Shown here piece after piece: positions 1-6,692 of a stretch of DNA of 14,240 bases (its first letter is position 1; each line of letters begins with the position of its first letter). The position numbers were made by a program, and so were the translations under genes. The stretch is from Leptospira sp. GTDB lineage: Bacteria > Spirochaetota > Leptospiria > Leptospirales > Leptospiraceae. The notes below the pieces were generated by a model that made no database searches, was not told the origin of the DNA, and saw nothing but the letters and a program-made list of their open reading frames with translations. The stretch lies in assembly GCA_021413405.1 (NCBI GenBank), contig JAIOQL010000456.1:1-14240 (forward strand), read 5' to 3'.

Positions 1-1
1 T

Positions 2-1882
2 CAGGTACATCGAATTTGTTGTCCATTGATTTCATGCAACCAATACAATTTATTCGCTTTTAAGTACAAGCAGGTTTTGGGACAGGCTCTAAATCTGAAT
101 TACAGTATTTCTTCTACAACAGGTATATACCTGGGGATATCGCTCGGAATTTTTTTTCGATTCCATGAATTACAGAAATTTGATCCCCAGCCTGCCCCCC
201 GAAAACAGAAAAATTTCGTCCTTCATTTGCTTCTGCTCTCCTCTTGTTCCCTGCCTTTCTTTCTTGCCTTTGAAAAGCAAAAGTTTTTCTATTCTGATTT
301 TTTGGTGTCGCTCATTGCATCTGCTTTTATCTACTCCTATCTGTCTCTTTCATCTCTCCGGTTCTTAACACCTTCCTTTCAAATTAAAATCGGAGATCAT
401 CCCCGATTTACTATTTTCTCCAAATTCTCTAAAAGTAACCGGCATTGCAAATTCTTCCTGACTAAACTATCAGGAAACATTGACCGGATCATTAAAATCC
501 TGATTTTAAAGCCGATGATTTACAACGCTGTTCTGATTAGTTCCAGTATCGGCATAATTATTATTTTTACGCGTCCCGGAAAATTGATCGCCATTGAATC
601 TCCCGGATCGTCGATTTCTGCATTCCTGGAATTTCCATCCGGATCAGGATTCAAATTGATAAACGGTGTTTCCGAAAAAGTTGAAAAGCGCCTGGCCGAG
701 ACTCCGGAACTCAGCAGCAAAGTGGAAAGGGGCAGGACAATAATTCAGCTTGATTTCAGTGATACTATCCACAGTGAACAGAAGTTCTATAAAGCCCTGG
801 AAAAACGTGTTGGGAATATTCACTCGGCTTTCATCCATTTCAATTCCGGGGACAAATCGGACAATGAAAATGAAATAGTAATCGATGTCCTGGGTGATGA
901 AATGCAGAAGTTAGACGAAATAGTTAAGCAACTTGCGAAGGAATTTTCTTCCATTAACGGTGTCTACAATTTGTTATTGAGATACAAAAACCCACGACCA
1001 GAACTCCAGGTAATCGTAGATAAAATGAAATCCGGAAACTCAGGAATAAGCACTGAGAGACTGGGACAGAGCCTGAAACTCGGAGTGCGGGGTGGTGTCG
1101 CAACAAAGTTCATCCGGGAGAACCGGGAAATTGATGTTCAGGTACGTTATGCGACAACGAACAGGGAATCGTTAGAGAATATAGAGAACTATCATTTAAT
1201 GAACATGAGAAATCAGTCTGTTCCTCTGCTTGAAGTTGCAAAATTGCGAAAAACATTTACAGACACAAAGATCTACAGGAAAAACAAAAAGAGAACGCTT
1301 TCTTTTTCGATGCGTTTTTCACCGGAATCCGCTCCAGCCATTCACAAGAAACTGGAAGAACTAAAATCATTTCCTGTTCCAGAGAATTATAATATTGAAT
1401 TTGGCAAAACGAACAGTAGACAGGGAGCCCGGAATTATGAATTTTTGCAGGCGCTATGTTTTTTGATACTGGTTTATTTTATGATTCTTTCTTCCTGGTC
1501 TGAATCCGTAGAAAACTCTCTGATTATTTTACAGACTCTGATTCTACCAATCTTTTTAAGCCTAAGTCTCCTGAACTCCCTGGAACTTCTTAATTCCGGA
1601 GCAACGTTTGCTGGCATTTGCCTCGCTTCTCCTATAATTCTTGCCCGTAGCATTTCCCTTTACTTCATTGATTTGCAAGCCAAAGATGATTTTCAAAGTT
1701 CAAAAGATTCTATTCTGTTACTTACAGCCCTGCTGATTCCGGCACTCCTGTTTCCTACGGAGGGAACTTTTTTATTGGGAGAGGTTTCGATATCGTTTTT
1801 GTCCTGCCTTCTCAGTTCATTGTTGACTATACCAATCCATTTCTTCAGGAAATCGGGGAGAAATGTTCTAAACCGGGTTTAA
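2..1882 (+). CDS. RND-family transporter, C-terminal part (5' end outside window)
   Basis: The frame is open to the left edge, and the first possible start inside (TTG at 26) falls in the middle of the fold, so the gene begins upstream. What is present matches the middle and end of an AcrB/CusA-type permease. A TM4-like segment lies at about nt 86-172, and TM5/6-like hydrophobic segments at about 215-380. A TM7-like segment at about 520-575 is followed by a large extracytoplasmic region (about 590-1430). A final membrane block lies at about 1440-1850. The extracytoplasmic part keeps family hallmarks: an early PSGSG stretch, a LGVRGGVATKF docking-type segment, and VPLLEVAKL. Canonical members couple proton flow to export of drugs, metals or lipids across the envelope. 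Here the TM4 aspartates are replaced by FF and TM10 has no equivalent charged residue, so proton-driven export is doubtful. The family call is firm; substrate and activity are unknown. Confidence 0.8.
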   Translation, partial: QVHRICCPLISCNQYNLFAFKYKQVLGQALNLNYSISSTTGIYLGISLGIFFRFHELQKFDPQPAPRKQKNFVLHLLLLSSCSLPFFLAFEKQKFFYSDFLVSLIASAFIYSYLSLSSLRFLTPSFQIKIGDHPRFTIFSKFSKSNRHCKFFLTKLSGNIDRIIKILILKPMIYNAVLISSSIGIIIIFTRPGKLIAIESPGSSISAFLEFPSGSGFKLINGVSEKVEKRLAETPELSSKVERGRTIIQLDFSDTIHSEQKFYKALEKRVGNIHSAFIHFNSGDKSDNENEIVIDVLGDEMQKLDEIVKQLAKEFSSINGVYNLLLRYKNPRPELQVIVDKMKSGNSGISTERLGQSLKLGVRGGVATKFIRENREIDVQVRYATTNRESLENIENYHLMNMRNQSVPLLEVAKLRKTFTDTKIYRKNKKRTLSFSMRFSPESAPAIHKKLEELKSFPVPENYNIEFGKTNSRQGARNYEFLQALCFLILVYFMILSSWSESVENSLIILQTLILPIFLSLSLLNSLELLNSGATFAGICLASPIILARSISLYFIDLQAKDDFQSSKDSILLLTALLIPALLFPTEGTFLLGEVSISFLSCLLSSLLTIPIHFFRKSGRNVLNRV

Positions 1883-1978
1883 ACATAATCTTTATTTTCT
1901 ACCTGAAAAAAAATTCATCTCAAAAACCGGATTCGTGCCGAATAGAAAAATAGGAAACTATACGGCGGGGTTACACGA

Positions 1979-2908
1979 ATGAAAAAGTTACTATTATTAT
2001 CAATTGTACTATTTATTATTTCTTGCAGTACATCTGAATCAGCCAGAAGGCAAAGTGCATCCGGAGATCCGGAAGACATATTCTTTGAAAAGGATATGCC
2101 AATAAACAAGAAAGATGCTGCTTCAGACGAATCATCTTCCCCAAAACGAAGAGATAAAATGGCGAGATCGATCGATGAAGAACTTGATGAATCGTCTTCA
2201 CAGGCAAAGGATACCCCGGACAAAAAACCGGATATGTCAGGCAAATTTGATGAAGTGGGATATTCTTCGTGGTATGGAAAACAGTTCCAGGGAAAACCTA
2301 CAGCAAGCGGAGAAGCATTTGACCGGTTCAAACTCACCGCGGCGCACAGAACATTACCACTCGGTTCGGTGATAAAAGTTCAGAACCTGGAAAACAATAA
2401 AGAAGCAGTTGTTACAATAAACGATCGTGGTCCGTTCGTTGACGGACGGATAATTGACGTATCCGAAAAAGCCGCTGAAATGCTAAGCTTCAAAGATTCA
2501 GGCGTTGCTAAGGTCGGGATTTCTGTCATCAAAAAAGGCGACGGAATCAAAAACGAAGAAGATGCAGAGGATCTCGAAGAATCAAATGCCCTCGGTGATG
2601 AAGATGAAGAAGAGGTTGAATCCGCCAAACCGACCCGTCTCAAATCGAAAAAGCAGGTTGGAAAGTCCGGTCATTCCGGAAGCAATCCAAGAGGTTACAC
2701 AGTCCAGGTTGGTGTATTCAAAGAACAGGGAAGAGCATCCAAGTTCAAAGAATCATTAGCAAGTGATTACGGACAAAAAGTTTTCATATTTCCAAAGAAA
2801 GGAAGTTTCATTGTCCAGGTAGGCGATTTCGGAACCAAAGAAAAAGCAGAGGTTCTGAAAAAACAACTGAAGGAAAATGGGATTACCTGTTTCATTCCCA
2901 AAAAGTAA
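1979..2908 (+). CDS. rlpA: RlpA-like septal lytic transglycosylase lipoprotein with SPOR domain
   Basis: This is a 309-residue lipoprotein. A signal peptide ends in a lipobox (I13-I14-S15-C16), so the mature protein should be lipid-anchored at Cys16. Domain order: an acidic, Ser-rich linker (about 20-90), a double-psi beta-barrel RlpA domain (about 93-184), a second very acidic linker (about 190-235), and a SPOR domain (about 238-308). The residues matching the catalytic set known for Pseudomonas RlpA are present: E112 in SGEAF, H123 in AAHRTLPLG and D149 in NDRGPFVDGR. RlpA enzymes cleave glycan strands lacking stem peptides, and SPOR domains bind such denuded glycan at the division septum. 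The ATG is the only usable start because an in-frame stop lies at 1943. The upstream GGCGGGG (1964-1970) is only a weak ribosome binding site. The gene is followed by a hairpin and has no obvious operon partner. Confidence 0.9.
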   Translation: MKKLLLLSIVLFIISCSTSESARRQSASGDPEDIFFEKDMPINKKDAASDESSSPKRRDKMARSIDEELDESSSQAKDTPDKKPDMSGKFDEVGYSSWYGKQFQGKPTASGEAFDRFKLTAAHRTLPLGSVIKVQNLENNKEAVVTINDRGPFVDGRIIDVSEKAAEMLSFKDSGVAKVGISVIKKGDGIKNEEDAEDLEESNALGDEDEEEVESAKPTRLKSKKQVGKSGHSGSNPRGYTVQVGVFKEQGRASKFKESLASDYGQKVFIFPKKGSFIVQVGDFGTKEKAEVLKKQLKENGITCFIPKK

Positions 2909-2938
2909 TCATATTATCCGGGGCCAGTTCGGAGACTA

Positions 2939-2986
2939 TAGGGTTAGAAATCAGAAAGAATTTTAGAATCTGATTTCTTTCCCCTA
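2939..2986. terminator. Strong hairpin between convergent genes, possible bidirectional terminator
   Basis: TAGGG (2939-2943) and AGAAATCAGA (2946-2955) pair with TCTGATTTCT (2969-2978) and CCCTA (2982-2986). This gives about 15 base pairs with a small internal loop and a 13-base apical loop. It lies between the rlpA stop and the stop of the minus-strand TauE-like gene, so either transcript could end here. No T-run follows the stem on either strand, so it is not a textbook intrinsic terminator; it could instead act with Rho or as a 3'-end stabiliser. Confidence 0.5.
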
Positions 2987-3023
2987 AGCCGGCACGGAAA
3001 TTAATTGCCCAAAAAACCATTCT

Positions 3024-3392
3024 TTATTTTGAGAAAAACATTTTCACAGAAATTAACAGAAATATAATACTGAAAATTTTCCTTACAATATTCTCAGGAA
3101 TATTGATCGCTATCTTTGATGTAAAAAAACTTCCCATCATAAAGGCAATTGCCAATATCATTGCAAACTTTATGTTCACATAACCTGCTTTGTAGTAGTT
3201 GTAAGCTGCAAACAATCCGATTGGTGGTAACATCACAGCAAGACTCGTTCCAATTGCTTCGTGTTGGTTGAGTCCCAAAAAAAATACCATTGCCGGAATC
3301 AGGACCATTGCTCCCCCAATACCCAACAGCCCGCCAAGGGCCCCGGCGAATAAACCAATTGAAATGAGTGCAATCACTGTATGAATATTCAT
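3024..3392 (-). CDS. Half-size TauE/SafE-family membrane protein (DUF81-like permease)
   Basis: This 122-residue protein is almost entirely membrane. There are about four hydrophobic segments: about 5-37 (containing the Gly-rich turn GGLLGIGG), 45-65, 72-92 and 103-120. The N-terminal GALGGLLGIGGAMVLIP and the following HEAIGTSLAVML match one repeat of the TauE/SafE family, whose full members have about 250 residues built from two such repeats and export sulfite, sulfoacetate or similar organic anions. A single-repeat protein would have to dimerise to form a pathway; stand-alone halves do occur in this family. A good ribosome binding site (AAAGGA, complement of 3400-3405) lies 7 bases before the ATG. 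The gene is divergent from the RRM operon and convergent with rlpA. The substrate cannot be told. Confidence 0.75.
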   Translation of the reverse strand: MNIHTVIALISIGLFAGALGGLLGIGGAMVLIPAMVFFLGLNQHEAIGTSLAVMLPPIGLFAAYNYYKAGYVNIKFAMILAIAFMMGSFFTSKIAINIPENIVRKIFSIIFLLISVKMFFSK

Positions 3393-3807
3393 AATTTTAT
3401 CCTTTAAAATATTAACTTAGATCTATACCTTAAAAAATGCCTTGAACTTTCTGTAATTACTGTTGAATTTCAACGAGTCCCGATCAGTATATCCGATTCT
3501 AAAATATGTCTGGTAGAGACACAAAATGTTTCCCGGACTTTTTTACCACAGGAAACCGGCATCTTTGCAAGTGAAATGTCAGTCATCACCCGATATTCGC
3601 TAGAAAGGTATTTTCTGCATAATCCATTATTTTCTCCGTCTTTGCGACCAAACCCTGTTCTTTTCGGGTTAGACAATCAAATCCGGAAAGTGTGACAAAA
3701 CACCGCGAAATAAGAGTGAAACAGTCCTCCGGGCTCTAATGAAAAAGTTTTGCAATTAGAGCGACACATTCCAATCTGTATTACAACAAAACAAGGGAAG
3801 TGTTACG
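3393..3807. other. 415-base divergent intergenic region
   Basis: This region separates the starts of the TauE-like gene (-) and the RRM gene (+), so it should carry both promoters. No consensus -35/-10 pair stands out for either. Three small inverted repeats are visible: GTTTCC/GGAAAC (3528-3533 and 3551-3556), AACCC/GGGTT (3651-3655 and 3666-3670), and the stronger 3733-3762 hairpin listed separately. A 68-codon minus-strand reading frame (3470-3676) exists, but it opens with a TTG directly after a stop and resembles no family I know. I do not call a gene here. Confidence 0.6.
3733..3762 (+). promoter_or_regulatory. Inverted repeat in the leader of the RRM operon
   Basis: GCTCTAAT (3733-3740) and its exact reverse complement ATTAGAGC (3755-3762) flank a 14-base loop that itself contains AAAA and TTTT. 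The element ends 45 bases before the RRM start codon, so it lies either in the 5' untranslated leader or at an operator. An RNA stem bound by the encoded protein or a DNA-binding dimer site are both possible. Nothing in the sequence decides between them. Confidence 0.35.
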
Positions 3808-4170
3808 ATGAAAATCTCCGTTGGAAATCTTTCACAAACAGTTAAAGAAGACGAATTAAAGAAGTTGTTTTCCTCTTACGGCGAGGTATCCGCCGTTCAC
3901 ATCAAACGGGACAAGAAAACAAATGTCTCCCTGGGCTATGGCTCGGTCGAAATGGCAGATAAAGATGCTGAAAAAGCAATAAAAGGCCTGAATGATAAGG
4001 ATGTTGACGGAAAAAAAATCGTTCTGATTGATGCAGAAAAACTCCAGGCACAAAACCAGGAAAAAAACTGGGATAAATCAGGCGGTACAGGAAAAATTCA
4101 CGGTCAAAAATCAGGCGGATTTTCAGGAAGCACTGTCCGGAGATCAGGTGGCGGAGGAAGAGGAAAATAA
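3808..4170 (+). CDS. Small RRM-type RNA-binding protein with Gly/Arg-rich tail
   Basis: This 120-residue protein has one RNA recognition motif (about 1-76) followed by a low-complexity Gly/Ser/Lys/Arg tail (about 88-120, ending in a GGGGRGK stretch). It resembles the short RRM proteins of cyanobacteria and other bacteria, which bind RNA. RNP2 is I3-S4-V5-G6-N7-L8 and RNP1 is L42-G43-Y44-G45-S46-V47-E48-M49. Normal RRMs have aromatic residues at RNP2 position 2 and RNP1 positions 3 and 5 that stack on bases. Here only Y44 remains and the other two are Ser, so RNA binding may be weaker, use the basic tail, or be altered. The ATG has an AAGGGAAG ribosome binding site (3793-3800). This is the first gene of the plus-strand run, with two bases before the next start. 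Confidence 0.88.
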   Translation: MKISVGNLSQTVKEDELKKLFSSYGEVSAVHIKRDKKTNVSLGYGSVEMADKDAEKAIKGLNDKDVDGKKIVLIDAEKLQAQNQEKNWDKSGGTGKIHGQKSGGFSGSTVRRSGGGGRGK

Positions 4171-4172
4171 GT

Positions 4173-5102
4173 ATGACATCACTAAAACTATTGGCAGAAA
4201 CAAAAAATTCCGGAAATAAATTTTTCCTTCAGTTTGGCGGACAGGGTTCTCCATATCTCAAGGAAATGGGAAAACTGTATGAAGAACCACTTCTCAAAGA
4301 ATTCTTTCAGGTTGCATTCGATACGATAGGCGCCGAAGAGAAACGACTGGGACGGACAAACCTCATTTCACAGGGACTCGATATAAAATCATGGCTCGCA
4401 AACCCTGATTCAGCTCCAACAGAAGATTATCTTTGCAGGGGAAGTGTTTCGGTTGGAATGATTTTCATTACGCAGATGGCAAATTATCACCTGCTCACAC
4501 TGAAAGGTTTTGCGGTACCCGAACTGATGGCTGCATCCGCAGGAACGACCGGTCATAGCCAGGGAATAGTTTCTGCAACTCTTGCTGCACTCGGGAAAGA
4601 CGGAAAAGATTTCTACACGACATTTGCGGAATTCCTCACCTTCATCTTCTATCTCGGGTATCGCGCCCAGGAACAATTTCCATATTTTGAACTGGAAAAA
4701 TCAGTTATGGACGGGAACACAGAGATAGGTGATAAAAATCCAGCTCCTATGGTTGCGTGTATCGGATACCAGAAAGATGAACTCGAAAAAAGAATTGATG
4801 ATGCAAACAAAGATTTGAATTTAACAGGTCAGAACACTGTCTATTCGATCTGGGATGGAAGAAATTTTCAAAGCGAAAAAAATCTTGGGGAAGCTCTTTT
4901 CAAAGAAGTTGTAATCAAAGCATTGCATTGGGATAAAGCGGTCAACGCTATCCTGACAAATCCTCATGTTACACCTGTTCTTGATTTTGGACCAAGCGTT
5001 GTCAGTTCAAAGCTCACTGGCAGTCAGATCTCAGCAAAAGGATTGTCGAACCAGGTTCTTTGCGCGGCAAACCCGAAAGATCTGAAAGTAATTTTAGAAT
5101 AG
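4173..5102 (+). CDS. Fungal-FAS-like acyltransferase (FabD/SAT fold), apparently missing the catalytic His segment
   Basis: This 309-residue soluble protein is related to malonyl/acetyl-CoA:ACP transacylases, closest in style to the acyltransferase domain of fungal fatty acid synthase beta. Visible landmarks are FGGQGSPYLKEM (21-32), the nucleophile motif GHSQG (127-131, Ser129), LGYRAQEQFP with Arg164 in the place of the carboxylate-binding Arg of FabD, IWDGRN (226-231), LHWDKA (251-256) and LDFGPS (270-275). Family members carry a catalytic His in an xPFHS-like segment between the first half and the WDGR/FDGS region. No such segment is present, and the protein passes directly from DLNLTGQ (215-221) to NTVYSIWDGR. 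The ATG lies 2 bases after the RRM stop, and its ribosome binding site (AGAGGA) is inside that gene's end, so translation is probably coupled. Transferase activity is uncertain. Confidence 0.75.
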   Translation: MTSLKLLAETKNSGNKFFLQFGGQGSPYLKEMGKLYEEPLLKEFFQVAFDTIGAEEKRLGRTNLISQGLDIKSWLANPDSAPTEDYLCRGSVSVGMIFITQMANYHLLTLKGFAVPELMAASAGTTGHSQGIVSATLAALGKDGKDFYTTFAEFLTFIFYLGYRAQEQFPYFELEKSVMDGNTEIGDKNPAPMVACIGYQKDELEKRIDDANKDLNLTGQNTVYSIWDGRNFQSEKNLGEALFKEVVIKALHWDKAVNAILTNPHVTPVLDFGPSVVSSKLTGSQISAKGLSNQVLCAANPKDLKVILE

Positions 5103-5147
5103 AATTAGCTTGGACTGTTCATTCAGGATAAACCAACGGGAAAATAT

Positions 5148-6692
5148 TTGAACAATAAAAAGGACGCTTTTTTTTCAAAATTAAAGCGTCTGCTTTTTCC
5201 GCAGTATTCTTCCGCATCGAACGGAAAAATTCTTACAAAATCAAAATATCTTTCAGGTTTAAAATGCACAAACCTGCTTCTTTATTCAGGAAACCAGGAA
5301 ATAATCCGCAACAAACCGGAAACTGAATGGGAGGGAAATTTTCTTCAGGTGGAACAGATCCGGAACCTTGCGAGAACACTTTTTCCGGATGGATTGCAAT
5401 TACGTTATTCGCAAAACAGGGAAGCTTTAACAAATGAAACAAGTCAGTTCCTGAAAAAAAGAAAGCCTCTTTTCAATGCGGCATTTTCTTCAGGATTATT
5501 TTATACGAATACTGATATTCTTTCCCCTTCTGCGTTCGACGATGGCTGGGACATTCATCTCGTAAAATCTTCTCCGAGTATTAAAAAATATCATACCTCA
5601 GATATCGCATTCCAAAAAATGGTCGCGACTCTATCGGGTACAAAGATCAACGATTGCTTTATAATTTATGTGAACCAGGACTACTCCTACCAGGAAAGCT
5701 TTGATCCTCAACTTTTCTTTTCAAGGCAAAATGTAACGGACAAAGTAAATGCAATCCTGAAACAAACAGAAAAAACAGCAAATCAATACCTTGCTCTCAT
5801 GAACGGCGAGCCCTTCTCAGGTGAAACCAACAAATGCAAAAGCCCTTCCGAGTGCCAGATGATCCAGGTCTGCTGGAATGATCTGGAGGGGGGAGATATT
5901 TTTTCTCTAAGGGAAGGCAATAATATTCCCGCACAGCTATTGCGAGCTGGAGTCCGGAACCTCAAGGAAATTCCTTCCGGTACAGAGTTGTCTTTCAGAC
6001 AATCGATCCAGGTTAATTCCGAAAAAACAAGAGAAGCTTACATACAGCCGGAAAAAATAAAATCTTTTCTTGAAAAAATAAAATATCCTTTATTTTTTCT
6101 TGATTTCGAAACTATCAATCCCGCTCTCCCACTTTATAAAAATAGCAGGCCCTATCAGCATATACCTTTTCAATATTCTCTTCATATTCAAAAATCAGAA
6201 CGATCGGATCCGGAATATTATGGTTACCTCGAATCGGGTTCAGTAGATCCGAGACTCGAAATTCTCGCAACACTCCGTGATCTCATTTCGACCGAAGGCT
6301 CGATTGTTGTGTATGATGATTTTTTTGAAAAAAGATGCTTACGCGAAGCTGTTGCGCTCTACCCGGAATATACTGAATGGCTATCAATGATTATGAATAA
6401 TTTCGCAGACATTTCGGAACCATTCAAATCTTTTTCTTACTATCACCCGGATCAGAAGGGAAGTGCGTCGCTGAAAGCGGTGCTACCCGTCCTCACCGGT
6501 TTGTCCTATAAAGATCTTTCAATAAAAAGCGGCGGCAGTGCGAATACGGAATTTCTGAAATGGAAATTGAACCCGGAAAATTTTTCTGACAACCAGAAAC
6601 AACAGGTCATGGTTGCACTCACAGAATATTCAAGACTTGACACATTTGCATTATACGCTATTGTCAGGGAACTTAAAAAGATAACCGGATAG
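5148..6692 (+). CDS. DUF2779 protein: Cas4-like PD-(D/E)XK region plus DEDD-type exonuclease-like domain
   Basis: This 514-residue protein has the features of the DUF2779 family. The N-terminal half starts with LTKSKYLSGLKC (29-40). Together with C230, C236 and C242 (CKSPSECQMIQVCW), Cys40 forms a four-Cys set like the iron-sulfur site of Cas4/AddB nucleases. The nuclease core keeps D123 (TDIL), K140 and Q156, but the usual E-V-K reads L138-V-K140. The C-terminal half (about 313-512) resembles RNase H-fold DEDD exonucleases: FLDFET (D319, E321), VVYDDFFEK (D390), the YYHPDQKGSASLK signature (431-443) and YSRLD (Y494, D498). The role is unknown, presumably nucleic acid processing. The start is a TTG with a weak GGGA upstream; the only earlier option is CTG at 5115. 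A T8 run (5168-5175) lies just inside the gene. The stop is directly followed by the mazG ATG. Confidence 0.82.
   Translation: MNNKKDAFFSKLKRLLFPQYSSASNGKILTKSKYLSGLKCTNLLLYSGNQEIIRNKPETEWEGNFLQVEQIRNLARTLFPDGLQLRYSQNREALTNETSQFLKKRKPLFNAAFSSGLFYTNTDILSPSAFDDGWDIHLVKSSPSIKKYHTSDIAFQKMVATLSGTKINDCFIIYVNQDYSYQESFDPQLFFSRQNVTDKVNAILKQTEKTANQYLALMNGEPFSGETNKCKSPSECQMIQVCWNDLEGGDIFSLREGNNIPAQLLRAGVRNLKEIPSGTELSFRQSIQVNSEKTREAYIQPEKIKSFLEKIKYPLFFLDFETINPALPLYKNSRPYQHIPFQYSLHIQKSERSDPEYYGYLESGSVDPRLEILATLRDLISTEGSIVVYDDFFEKRCLREAVALYPEYTEWLSMIMNNFADISEPFKSFSYYHPDQKGSASLKAVLPVLTGLSYKDLSIKSGGSANTEFLKWKLNPENFSDNQKQQVMVALTEYSRLDTFALYAIVRELKKITG

Noticed and set aside
1877..1884. GTTTAAAC palindrome at the RND stop codon
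   Set aside because: An 8-base palindrome of this kind is expected by chance in AT-rich DNA and has no flanking structure.
1915..2337. Minus-strand reading frame of 140 codons
   Set aside because: It lies opposite the signal peptide and linker of the RlpA gene, which has clear domains; composition is biased and no family is visible.
2380..2643. Minus-strand Ser-rich reading frame of 87 codons
   Set aside because: It is the complement of the acidic, Glu/Asp-rich linker of the RlpA protein; the Ser runs come from GAA/GAT-type codons read backwards.
3502..3572. 22-codon plus-strand frame starting at the ATG near 3506
   Set aside because: Very short, no ribosome binding site, and no recognisable composition.
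3651..3670. AACCC/GGGTT inverted repeat as a terminator
   Set aside because: Only five pairs with a 10-base loop, no T-run, and it lies between divergent genes where no terminator is expected.
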